Shown here one piece after another: positions 1-5,620 of a DNA stretch of 6,000 nucleotides. The stretch comes from an uncultured Christensenella sp. (GTDB lineage Bacteria; Bacillota; Clostridia; Christensenellales; UBA1242). The position numbers and the translations under genes were made by a program. Below the pieces are notes generated by a model, which saw only the letters and a list, made by a program, of their open reading frames with translations, was not told the DNA's origin and ran no database searches. The stretch is taken from assembly GCA_949293915.1 (NCBI GenBank), contig CASFFJ010000148.1:1-6000 (forward strand), given 5' to 3'. How positions within the stretch are numbered: position 1 is the stretch's first letter; every line of letters starts with the position of its first letter.

Positions 1-84
1 ACTACAGGAACTGAAGTAACTATAACTTCTGAAATGGTTGCTGATGGCAATGTGGTATTTTGTTTATTGTTAAATAAAGATTAG
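1..84 (+). CDS. 3' end of an unidentified protein gene (partial)
   Basis: Frame 1 is open from the first base and ends at a TAG (82-84), giving the last 27 residues of a protein that begins before the window. The tail alternates threonine/valine/isoleucine with small residues and ends in LLLNKD, which is compatible with beta strands. I do not recognise it. It is followed by a hairpin and the tRNA-like structure rather than by another gene in close coupling. If the element extends left of the window, this could be one of its structural genes, but that is only position-based inference. Confidence 0.5.
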   Translation, partial: TTGTEVTITSEMVADGNVVFCLLLNKD

Positions 85-90
85 TTTTAA

Positions 91-110
91 AGCCCCTATT
101 TATAGGGGTT
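91..110 (+). terminator. GC-rich hairpin after the first gene, weak terminator candidate
   Basis: CCCCTA (93-98) pairs perfectly with TAGGGG (103-108) around a TTTA loop; g92-t109 and a91-t110 can extend the stem to 8 bp. It lies 8 bases after the stop at 84. The + strand downstream has only TT before CATGG, so it lacks the T-run of a standard intrinsic terminator. It may be an eroded terminator, an mRNA 3' end stabiliser, or an element that insulates the tRNA-like structure just beyond it. Confidence 0.4.
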
Positions 111-113
111 CAT

Positions 114-204
114 GGGCGAAATTTGAATTAGTATTTAAAGGTTTTAAGTTCATTTTTTCATTTGCCACCGATACTACAAGGTTTGATTCCTTGTTCGCCC
201 ACCA
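114..204 (+). ncRNA. tRNA-like structure with encoded CCA and no canonical anticodon arm
   Basis: GGGCGAA (114-120) pairs perfectly with TTCGCCC (194-200), forming a 7-bp acceptor stem, followed by A and CCA (201-204). Just 5' of the acceptor strand is a perfect T-arm: CAAGG (177-181), a 7-base loop TTTGATT, and CCTTG (189-193). The T-loop has T where the near-invariant C56 belongs. No 5+7+5 anticodon arm can be drawn in the middle. Instead TAGTAT (129-134) pairs with ATACTA (171-176), forming a 6-bp stem directly under the T-arm and enclosing an AT-rich irregular hairpin. This order (acceptor, short unpaired D-like segment, long stem, T-arm) resembles the tRNA-like domain of tmRNA, but the conserved tmRNA D-loop sequence and the tag reading frame are absent. 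It could be a degenerate tRNA, a processing signal for RNase P or tRNase Z, or a remnant attachment site. The acceptor and T-stem pairing are seen directly; function is unknown. Confidence 0.55.
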
Positions 205-225
205 ATATTATTAAAGGAAAGTCTT

Positions 226-1467
226 ATGAAAAAATTTTTAATTGTTTTATTTTCAATTATTTCTTGCGTTTGTATTTGTATTGATATTGTATTTTTTATC
301 TTTTTGTTTACTCAGCCTGATTTAAAGGTTAATAGTAGTTTTAATGCTGGCGAAATGGAAGATTCTACAGGTGTAAAAAGAAATTTTATTGAAGTTTTGT
401 ATTACAAAAATGAAGATAATAGTGGGCTTGAACTTTTTGAGATAAAATTTAACTATTTTACTGATGAAAGTAAGAGCAATTATTTTAGCCAAGGCTTGCA
501 GTATGTTGCTAGTGATATTGATAAAGAAATTTCTTTTGATGTTTATTCAAATTTAAATTACGAAAAAGAAGATGATTTAATTAAAAAAGTGATGTGGTGG
601 AATTATTACAATCGAAACGAATGGTGTAGTTTTGTGTGTGGAAGCAATACTATGCGTTATGACTATCAAAGCGCTGATGATTTCGAAACAACGGCTGGTA
701 GCACTAATTCCATTGACTTCGATAGTTCTTTTTTAATAGAGTTACCAAATAGTGGTATGTTCTTAATGGAATTCAAAAATGATGAACATAGAAAAGATTG
801 TGAATTGTACAAGTTTGTTGAAGATACTTCTAGTGAATGGAATTGGTTTACTTCTAATTTTTACGACACGACATACTACTTAGCTGATGATTACACTAAA
901 TTAGTTTATTTACTTTTTAATGCTGTTTCTTCAATGCCTGCAGGAACTGATAATTCTAAAATTTTTGAATTTGGTAATATGTTTAATTATTATCAGTATG
1001 ACGAAGAATCTAAGACATATAGTGAGGTTGCTGTAACAGGTGAAGATTTAGTAAAAGTAGAAGATGAAATTAAAAGTTATTTCTCTATTGATGTTAAGGT
1101 AGTTTCTAGTGGTGCTAAAGTATCTAGTGATAGTATGTTTGGTCAGATTAAAGGTAGTTCTACTTTTAATTTAACTGGTGATTATGTTGGACGAGATTAT
1201 TTGTATGGACGCCAAGTTATATCATTGAATGAAGAAGATTTTATTGTCGTTGATGATGAGGTTAATGGTTCTTATACTTTAAAGTTGAGTGATGATTTTA
1301 TAAAATTTTATTATTTATATAAAGATGATATTGTTTTGAATATTGTTATTGATTTAAATAATTTAGATTACTCATTTGATTTTGTTGGAGTTGATGAAGA
1401 TTCTTTAGGTGATTTTTCAGTTGCTGAATTAACTATTATAGATTATGTTGAAAGTGAGGTGGCATAA
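226..1467 (+). CDS. membrane-anchored protein with large acidic ectodomain, unknown
   Basis: This encodes 413 residues. The ATG is preceded by a strong AAAGGAAAG (213-221), which fixes the start. Residues 1-3 (MKK) are followed by an unbroken hydrophobic stretch to about residue 29, a signal peptide or signal anchor. The remainder is soluble, rich in Asp, Glu, Tyr, Phe and Ser, with no second membrane segment. It contains a WCxxxC pair (Cys134, Cys138) and Cys192. The composition suggests a secreted or surface beta-rich domain outside the cytoplasm. Its TAA overlaps the next ATG as TAATG, so the two proteins are translationally coupled and probably work together. In an element carrying a Zot-like ATPase, a large anchored ectodomain protein would be a candidate for an adsorption or minor coat protein. 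However, filamentous-phage pIII is anchored at its C-terminus, unlike this protein, so that role is only a guess. No family recognised. Confidence 0.85.
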   Translation: MKKFLIVLFSIISCVCICIDIVFFIFLFTQPDLKVNSSFNAGEMEDSTGVKRNFIEVLYYKNEDNSGLELFEIKFNYFTDESKSNYFSQGLQYVASDIDKEISFDVYSNLNYEKEDDLIKKVMWWNYYNRNEWCSFVCGSNTMRYDYQSADDFETTAGSTNSIDFDSSFLIELPNSGMFLMEFKNDEHRKDCELYKFVEDTSSEWNWFTSNFYDTTYYLADDYTKLVYLLFNAVSSMPAGTDNSKIFEFGNMFNYYQYDEESKTYSEVAVTGEDLVKVEDEIKSYFSIDVKVVSSGAKVSSDSMFGQIKGSSTFNLTGDYVGRDYLYGRQVISLNEEDFIVVDDEVNGSYTLKLSDDFIKFYYLYKDDIVLNIVIDLNNLDYSFDFVGVDEDSLGDFSVAELTIIDYVESEVA

Positions 1468-2099
1468 TGGATAGTTTGTTTTTAAATTATAATTTTTGGA
1501 TAGCGCTTTCAATAATTTGTTTTATTGTAATTTTGTTGTTATTTATATTGAAATTTGAGCCTGTTCGTTGGGTTTTATCAGTTATTTTGGTATTAGGGTT
1601 GGTTTCTAGTTCTGTTTATTGTTTATATCAAATTGATGGTTATTATAGTGCTGAGGGTGGAATATATGGGATATTGACAGGTAATGTTAATAGTGAATTG
1701 TCTATAGACGATGGAGTTTTTAATTTTACTTATTTGGAGTTTAAAAAAACTGAGAATGTTGATGAATATATAATTGAAGTTGAAGATAGTAAAGTTTATT
1801 CTTTAGATTTGTCTAAAAAATATGTATTAGAATTTAATGGTCAACCTTGTGTTATTGAATCTTGGAGCAGTGATTATTTAACAGCTCATTTAACTTATAA
1901 TTTCTATGGCTCAACTGGTGATATTGTTCAATCTGATACATTGTTTTTTGAATTTATATTTACTGATTCCAATACAATTGTTCGTTTAATAACTAAAGGT
2001 GGAGATGGTGTAATTTGTTATTGGTATACATATTTTTCTCGTCATGAGTGCACGGCACTATTTAAATTAGTTGATAGTGTTTATCAGGCTAATAATTAG
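1467..2099 (+). CDS. two-span membrane protein with C-terminal domain, unknown
   Basis: This encodes 210 residues. The ATG shares its A with the stop of the preceding gene (TAATG), and GAGGTGG at 1456-1462 lies just upstream, so translation is coupled. Two hydrophobic segments at about residues 10-29 and 34-55 are separated by a short FEPVR turn containing a positive charge. A mainly beta-like domain of about 150 residues follows (aromatics alternating with polar residues), ending in HECTALFKLVD. The same arrangement of an N-terminal membrane anchor plus a beta-rich tail occurs in its upstream partner, suggesting a joint membrane complex. The side of the membrane on which the tail lies cannot be decided: two spans place it with the N-terminus, but one segment could be re-entrant. 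I recognise no family. A role in virion assembly or host surface interaction is inference from the neighbouring ATPase only. Confidence 0.82.
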   Translation: MDSLFLNYNFWIALSIICFIVILLLFILKFEPVRWVLSVILVLGLVSSSVYCLYQIDGYYSAEGGIYGILTGNVNSELSIDDGVFNFTYLEFKKTENVDEYIIEVEDSKVYSLDLSKKYVLEFNGQPCVIESWSSDYLTAHLTYNFYGSTGDIVQSDTLFFEFIFTDSNTIVRLITKGGDGVICYWYTYFSRHECTALFKLVDSVYQANN

Positions 2100-2125
2100 T
2101 GGTTTAATTAAACTGCGTGCCACTA
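2097..2125 (+). other. hairpin spanning the stop codon of the membrane protein gene
   Basis: TAGTGG (2097-2102, containing the TAG stop) pairs with CCACTA (2120-2125). The loop contains the palindrome TTTAATTAAA (2103-2112). No T-run follows (TATTATTATAAATTT), so it is a weak terminator candidate and may be a transcript-processing or stabilising element ahead of the next gene. Confidence 0.3.
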
Positions 2126-2167
2126 TATTATTATAAATTTAGAAAAAAAATAAGGGGGTAATTAAAA

Positions 2168-2416
2168 TTGGCTATTCTTGTTTACAATCGAAAAGGCAGA
2201 CCTGTAACTTTGCTTAATCCAAAGGAAAAAAATGATAAATTTGCGAGCGAAATGCGTAATGATATTCGTTTAACTAATAATGCTGAAGTTAAAGGTTATG
2301 GACTAACTGCTGTACAAAAGGCTTATCGTGCTGGTTATCGTGAATGTTTCAAAGATACTGCTAAGGCTTACTATAGCAAATATAAGTCGCAATATTCTCG
2401 AAAGCGTAAGAAATAA
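2168..2416 (+). CDS. small basic protein, unknown, TTG start
   Basis: This encodes 82 residues. The start is TTG at 2168, chosen because AAGGGGG (2152-2158) lies 9 bases upstream and the next in-frame ATG is nearly 30 codons in, past the well-ordered start AILVYNRKGRPVTLLNPKEK. The protein is hydrophilic and basic, with no membrane segment. The middle (LTAVQKAYRAGYRECFKDTAKAYY) looks helical, and the tail is a Lys/Arg cluster ending RKRKK. This composition fits nucleic-acid binding, for instance coating the single-stranded genome or acting in a virion, but no motif proves it. It lies between structured noncoding stretches on both sides, which suggests that its expression is set separately from its neighbours. 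High expression would be consistent with the strong ribosome binding site. No family recognised. Confidence 0.8.
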   Translation: MAILVYNRKGRPVTLLNPKEKNDKFASEMRNDIRLTNNAEVKGYGLTAVQKAYRAGYRECFKDTAKAYYSKYKSQYSRKRKK

Positions 2417-2419
2417 TAT

Positions 2420-2510
2420 AGTTGTGTTGGGGGGAACAACTTAAAAAAAAATCTATCCCCTGCCAAGCCAAATAAGGCAACCAGAGTGCTTTTGGCTAAT
2501 AATTTTTTTT
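2420..2510 (+). promoter_or_regulatory. structured intergenic RNA: G-loop hairpin then attenuator-like hairpin
   Basis: Two structures occupy the gap. AGTTGT (2420-2425) pairs with ACAACT (2436-2441) around a loop holding six consecutive G (2429-2434). That loop can pair with TCCCC (2456-2460), as a pseudoknot or as a competing stem. Next, AGCCAAA (2466-2472) pairs with TTTGGCT (2491-2497), with an inner GCA/TGC (2477-2479/2487-2489). This is followed by AATAA and a run of eight T (2503-2510), the form of an intrinsic terminator or attenuator. A clear AAGGAAGG ribosome binding site for the 128-residue gene comes directly after. The arrangement suggests partial termination or regulated read-through from the small basic protein gene into the 128-residue protein and ATPase genes. 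No known riboswitch consensus is recognised. Confidence 0.45.
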
Positions 2511-2530
2511 AATAAGGAAGGTAAAAAAAT

Positions 2531-2917
2531 ATGACAAATGAAACTAAGATTAGAGAAGATTTAAACGATATTGCTAAAGATATCAAGATGGCACTTGTTA
2601 AAACTCGTTATCGTGAGCGTAAATTATGCGTTGTAACAGTGTTTAATGGTGACACTGTTGAATTTAGCGATAATGATGGACTTTATGACGCTGTAATGAC
2701 AGCCAGGAAGTTAGGTGTTGATTGTGTGAAGAATTATAAATTAGTAGAGGAAATTCAAAAGAATCCGACCGATGAAAACAAAGACCCTACTTATATATGT
2801 GTGTTAGCGACTTTAGTTGACGATAAGGAAATGCGATTATTCCCTGCAAATTTGGGTGAAAAAATGCGTATTAACGCTTATTATCAAGCCTATAGTAAGA
2901 CAAAGAAGAAACAGTAG
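2531..2917 (+). CDS. unknown 128-residue protein upstream of the Zot-like ATPase
   Basis: ATG at 2531 is preceded by AAGGAAGG (2513-2520). The protein is soluble, with a charged helical N-terminus (about residues 1-27) and a basic KTRYRERK patch. Two beta-rich segments follow (RKLCVVTVFNGDTVEFSD and TYICVLATLVDDKEMRLFPA), and the tail is Lys-rich (KTKKKQ). A compact mixed fold of this size with basic ends could be a DNA-binding protein comparable in role to the single-stranded DNA binding protein that filamentous phages encode near their assembly genes, but no conserved motif supports that. Its stop lies two bases before the ATPase start, so the two are co-translated. No family recognised. 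Confidence 0.82.
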   Translation: MTNETKIREDLNDIAKDIKMALVKTRYRERKLCVVTVFNGDTVEFSDNDGLYDAVMTARKLGVDCVKNYKLVEEIQKNPTDENKDPTYICVLATLVDDKEMRLFPANLGEKMRINAYYQAYSKTKKKQ

Positions 2918-2919
2918 TT

Positions 2920-3801
2920 ATGATTATTTTAATTGTTGGTCCTACAGGTGTTGGGAAAACAAGTTTAGCTGTTGCCATGGGTATTAAGGCTATGGATAAT
3001 GGGCAAGATGATATTGAAGTATATAATGATAGAATTCAGTCTTATAGTGGCTATTCTAAGGTTAAAATACCTACTGACCATTTTGTTTATAGCGACATAT
3101 TTATGTGCGGAAGTGAAAGTAGTAACAACTTAAATATTCCGCACTTTACTACTGGCTTTAGAATGGGTCTAAAAAATGAAGATTTTGAAGTGGATTATTT
3201 TCCTTATGGTTCTACTATAATATTAGACGAAACTCGCAAGTATTGGCCTGCAAGAAAGTCTATGTTAGGTTATGAAAAAGGTGGTGTTCATGAATCTACT
3301 CTGGAGTTCTTTGAACTCCATCGACACAATAACTTAACTATAATATTGATTAGTCATTTTGTTACTGATGTTGATGTTAAAATTCGAGAATTAGCTCATC
3401 TTGTAATAGCACCTTATGATATAGATATTGAATTAGTTGGAAATAAGCTTAAATATGAACAAACACATTGGAAATATCGTGTTTTTAAAAGTGTGAGTGA
3501 TTATGATTTGTTTATGCATGGTAATAAAGAAGTTGAATTTGAGGCCCAGGATTATATTTTTAATGACAATATAATGGATTATTATGATACTGAATTTTTT
3601 TTGTTCAAATTTTTGTATGGGTTAAATAAAAAGTATAGTAATGTTCGTTTAAAACCTTGTAATGGAACTAGGGCTTCTGTGCGTAGATTAGTTGAATTGT
3701 ATGGTAAAATTTATGCTTTAAAAAATGGTAATAAAATCAAGAAGAAGGTTGAAGAAAGTGGAAGGCAAAAATCTGAGAGAATTACTTATCAATACATTTG
3801 A
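2920..3801 (+). CDS. zot: Zot/pI-like assembly ATPase
   Basis: This encodes 293 residues and starts two bases after the previous stop with only an AG-rich stretch upstream, so it is probably translationally coupled. It begins almost at once with a Walker A, GPTGVGKT (residues 7-14). Residues 94-113 carry the signature run FPYGSTIILDE (Walker B, Asp103 and Glu104) followed by PARK. HRH (134-136) precedes the strand TIILISH (140-146) and the arginine in KIREL (154-158). This order, including the (W/F)PAR(K/R) after Walker B and the HRH before the sensor strand, is typical of the Zot/gene I family of inovirus assembly ATPases, relatives of FtsK-HerA. Such proteins sit at the inner membrane and extrude the genome through the forming virion. 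Unlike typical pI/Zot (about 350-430 residues with a membrane span after the ATPase domain), this one is short, and its C-terminal third shows no convincing membrane segment. It may need a partner for anchoring. The 127-residue gene overlaps its 3' end. Confidence 0.82.
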   Translation: MIILIVGPTGVGKTSLAVAMGIKAMDNGQDDIEVYNDRIQSYSGYSKVKIPTDHFVYSDIFMCGSESSNNLNIPHFTTGFRMGLKNEDFEVDYFPYGSTIILDETRKYWPARKSMLGYEKGGVHESTLEFFELHRHNNLTIILISHFVTDVDVKIRELAHLVIAPYDIDIELVGNKLKYEQTHWKYRVFKSVSDYDLFMHGNKEVEFEAQDYIFNDNIMDYYDTEFFLFKFLYGLNKKYSNVRLKPCNGTRASVRRLVELYGKIYALKNGNKIKKKVEESGRQKSERITYQYI

Positions 3802-4141
3802 GTTGGTTGATATTGTAGACAAAATGCGTAAGTGTCCTAGCGAAGAGTTAAAGGAATCTATGTATAAGTCAATAAAAAAAGATTTTGAGTTGTCTTTAAT
3901 TTTGCTTAATTTAAAAACTGATTTTGTTAATGAAAAAAAACGAATTAAGTATGTTTTGCGTAAAGTTAAATGGTCTAGGCGTAAGTCATGGCGATTATCG
4001 GTTTTGAAATTAAAAGAAGATTTTTCTGACAATAAATTTGATATGTTTGATTTTAATTTTAATGTGTTAGAAAGTTTTTGTAAAAAATATAAATTGTTCC
4101 TTGATAAAAAAGTCGAAAATACTGAAAATTTTGAAATGTAA
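3758..4141 (+). CDS. basic helical protein, unknown, overlapping the ATPase gene
   Basis: I place the start at GTG 3758, since AAGAAGG (3742-3748) lies 9 bases upstream and gives 127 residues beginning MEGKNLRELLINTFELVDIV. An in-frame ATG at 3725 would add 11 Lys/Arg-rich residues but has no ribosome binding site. The gene overlaps the end of the ATPase gene by 44 bases in another frame. The protein is predicted largely helical and strongly basic in its middle (KKRIKYVLRKVKWSRRKSWR), with an amphipathic N-terminus and an acidic ending (VENTENFEM). It has no membrane span. Its place directly before the replication origin and its basic charge make a DNA-associated role possible. I recognise no family. 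The opposite strand is open across this gene, but that frame lacks a ribosome binding site and coding character. Confidence 0.75.
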   Translation: MEGKNLRELLINTFELVDIVDKMRKCPSEELKESMYKSIKKDFELSLILLNLKTDFVNEKKRIKYVLRKVKWSRRKSWRLSVLKLKEDFSDNKFDMFDFNFNVLESFCKKYKLFLDKKVENTENFEM

Positions 4142-4164
4142 AAAACATAGTATTTTGATTTTAA

Positions 4165-4240
4165 AAAATACAAATAGGAACGCAGTGGTCGCATAGTATT
4201 ACTATAGACCACTGCGTTCCTCATCAATTTTGTATTTTGT
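4165..4240. repeat. outer inverted repeat and tandem heptamers flanking the origin
   Basis: AAAATACAAA (4165-4174) is the exact inverse of TTTGTATTTT (4229-4238), an outer 10-bp inverted repeat around the main origin stem. On the right side the heptamer ATTTTGT occurs twice in tandem (4227-4233 and 4234-4240). Short repeats next to the stem-loop are where CRESS Rep proteins commonly bind, so these are the best local candidates for Rep recognition sites. The low complexity of the sequence makes chance occurrence a real alternative. Confidence 0.4.
4176..4221 (+). other. ori: rolling-circle replication origin, stem-loop with TAGTATTAC nonanucleotide
   Basis: AGGAACGCAGTGGTC (4176-4190) and GACCACTGCGTTCCT (4207-4221) form a perfect 15-bp inverted repeat, GC-richer than its surroundings. 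The 16-base loop contains TAGTATTAC (4194-4202), identical to the circovirus nonanucleotide and one base from the geminivirus form. In those viruses Rep nicks between the last T and the AC (here between 4200 and 4201) and becomes linked to the 5' end. Within the loop ATAGT (4193-4197) can also pair with ACTAT (4201-4205), as an inner stem. The origin lies on the same strand as rep and just upstream of it, as in circoviruses. Nicking here is established knowledge for the family and inference for this element. Confidence 0.88.
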
Positions 4241-4272
4241 GGTTGTCTTTTATATAATTTAGGTGGTAAAAA

Positions 4273-5304
4273 ATGGAAGAGAAGAAAGAATTTGAGATAG
4301 CCGAAGTTGATGTTGATGAGCAAAACGCTGAGAAGAGCAATCAAAAAGTAAGATGTTGGGTCGGGACCTGGAATCACCCTAAAATGACTGATGAAGAGTT
4401 TTTAAAAGCTTTGACTGAAATGTATGTTGCTGGTCACTTAAAGTATGCAGTTTTTCAGCGAGAAAAAGGTGAAGAATCTGGAATTATACATTTTCAGTTC
4501 TTTTTAGATTTTAAAAACGCAAAGCATTTTAATTGGCTTAAAGAACATTTGCCGTATGGTTGTCATTTTAAACCAATGCGTTCAACGAAAACTGCTTGTA
4601 GAGATTATTGTTCAAAAGTTGATACTCGTGTTAGTGGTTATTACGAAATCGGTGAGTTTGTTGAAGAGCGCCAGCGAACTGATTTGCTTAAGATTATTGA
4701 ATTGCTTAAAATGAAAGTTCCTTTTGAAGAGGTCCAGGAAATTTATCCGAGTCAATGTATTATGTATAAGCGACAATTGAGTGAGTATGCTCAAAGTGTT
4801 GTTGAAAAAGAATATAGTCGGTGTTTGCGAGATATTAAGGTTACTTATGTTTATGGTCCTCCTGGGAGTGGTAAAACAAGTTTTATGTTTAATGAATTAG
4901 GTTTTGATAATACTTATTGCGTTGATATTTATGATAAATCAATGTTCACTAATTACAGCAGTCAGAAGAATTTGGTTTTAGATGAGTTTGTTGGAAAGAT
5001 TGAGATTACTTATTTAAACAAGTTGCTTGACCGTTATCCAGTTCAACTTCGTGGTCTAGGAACAGTTAAATTTGCGTGTTATGATACAGTTTTTATGATA
5101 AGCAATTTGCCTCTTTCAAAACAATATAAAGATGTCCAGGAACATGATCCTGAAATCTATAAGGCTTTTTGCAGGCGAATTGGTCGAATAATTAGGTTTG
5201 ATTCTTTCGGAAATAAATTTATAGAGAAAGATATTTATAATAATTCAACTCAGTTAAGTATTGAGAAAGTTGCTGATTTATCTGATGATGAATTATTGTT
5301 TTAG
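4273..5304 (+). CDS. rep: CRESS-DNA type Rep: HUH endonuclease plus superfamily 3 helicase
   Basis: This encodes 343 residues. ATG at 4273 has AGGTGG (4261-4266) six bases upstream. The first 25 residues are an acidic leader. The endonuclease domain has motif I CWVGTWNHP (28-36), motif II HFQ (His73-Gln75, the HUQ form also found in circoviruses), and motif III YCSK (112-115), with Tyr112 as the catalytic nucleophile and Lys115. Then comes the helicase: Walker A GPPGSGKT (195-202), Walker B NLVLDEF (233-239), and motif C VFMISNLP (273-280) with Asn278. An arginine-rich segment, FCRRIGRIIRF, completes it. Domain order, length and motif spelling match Reps of circoviruses and the related plasmid-borne Reps of bacteria and phytoplasmas. 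It should nick the nonanucleotide at the adjacent origin, unwind the duplex and rejoin the displaced strand. All key residues are present, so it is expected to be active. The ribosome binding site shows bacterial expression. Confidence 0.95.
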   Translation: MEEKKEFEIAEVDVDEQNAEKSNQKVRCWVGTWNHPKMTDEEFLKALTEMYVAGHLKYAVFQREKGEESGIIHFQFFLDFKNAKHFNWLKEHLPYGCHFKPMRSTKTACRDYCSKVDTRVSGYYEIGEFVEERQRTDLLKIIELLKMKVPFEEVQEIYPSQCIMYKRQLSEYAQSVVEKEYSRCLRDIKVTYVYGPPGSGKTSFMFNELGFDNTYCVDIYDKSMFTNYSSQKNLVLDEFVGKIEITYLNKLLDRYPVQLRGLGTVKFACYDTVFMISNLPLSKQYKDVQEHDPEIYKAFCRRIGRIIRFDSFGNKFIEKDIYNNSTQLSIEKVADLSDDELLF

Positions 5305-5314
5305 GTTTGAGTGT

Positions 5315-5620
5315 ATGTTAAGAAGCTTAAGTAATTGGGTAAAAATTTTAATTAGTTTGTGTTTTTTATTATTGAGTTATTGCTTTTTGCCATATTGTGC
5401 TGAAGCATTAAGTAGCAATGTGTTTACTGCTATAGTATTGGGTTGTATAGGTTTAGTTCTTGCGTTGATTACTACTATTTCTGTTTTTATTACAACTATA
5501 CACTTATTTATTACTTCTAAGTGGTATTATTGTCTTATTGCATTGTTACTTATTGTATTGTTAGTGCTGGTTGGTCTTACTGCTGGTGGTGTTATTAGGG
5601 GGTTATTTGTTTTATGGTAA
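5315..5620 (+). CDS. small hydrophobic membrane protein downstream of rep
   Basis: I place the start at ATG 5315, ten bases after the rep stop, giving 101 residues. An earlier in-frame ATG at 5261 would lie inside rep and has no ribosome binding site. The N-terminus (MLRSLSNWVK) is basic and followed by a hydrophobic stretch (about residues 11-25) ending near a possible signal peptidase site, YCAEA (27-31). Two long hydrophobic segments follow at about 37-66 and 70-97, and the protein ends GLFVLW. It is therefore an integral membrane protein with two or three spans. In filamentous phages, small proteins with a signal sequence and a membrane span include the coat and minor virion proteins, so this is a possible structural or assembly protein. 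It lacks the lysine-rich C-terminus expected of a DNA-contacting major coat protein. It could equally be a holin-like or accessory protein. Confidence 0.72.
   Translation: MLRSLSNWVKILISLCFLLLSYCFLPYCAEALSSNVFTAIVLGCIGLVLALITTISVFITTIHLFITSKWYYCLIALLLIVLLVLVGLTAGGVIRGLFVLW

Noticed and set aside
114..204. Ordinary tRNA gene
   Set aside because: The acceptor and T-arm fit, but no 5-bp anticodon stem with a 7-base loop can be formed anywhere in the middle, no standard D-arm is present, and the invariant C of the T-loop is replaced.
114..204. Left attachment site matching the tRNA fragment at 5915-5942
   Set aside because: The T-arm and acceptor sequences of the two are different, so they are not a direct repeat pair from one integration event.
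2120..2142. dif-like site for Xer-mediated integration
   Set aside because: The AT-rich stretch CACTATATTATTATAAATT only loosely resembles a dif core, and its arms do not match XerC/XerD half-sites well enough.
2920..3833. Mollicute genetic code with TGA read as tryptophan
   Set aside because: All tryptophans in the genes are TGG and no gene has an internal TGA. The only in-frame TGA ends the ATPase at a reasonable length, and reading through it would add only about ten residues.
4230..4258. TATAAT (4253-4258) as a promoter for rep
   Set aside because: The best -35 at the right spacing (TTGTAT) matches the consensus poorly, and transcription would begin at about 4265, removing most of the AGGTGG ribosome binding site.
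3718..4377. Long open frame on the minus strand (219 codons)
   Set aside because: It runs across the 127-residue gene, the origin stem-loop and the start of rep on the opposite strand. It has no ribosome binding site and its product has low-complexity Ser/Leu/Phe/Asn composition typical of an antisense shadow in AT-rich DNA.
4612..4794. Minus-strand 60-codon frame inside rep
   Set aside because: It lies wholly within the Rep coding sequence, has no ribosome binding site, and its product shows no recognisable feature.
5261..5314. Upstream extension of the post-rep membrane protein
   Set aside because: The ATG at 5261 lies inside rep, lacks a ribosome binding site, and would place extra polar residues before a clean basic-plus-hydrophobic N-terminus that starts at 5315.
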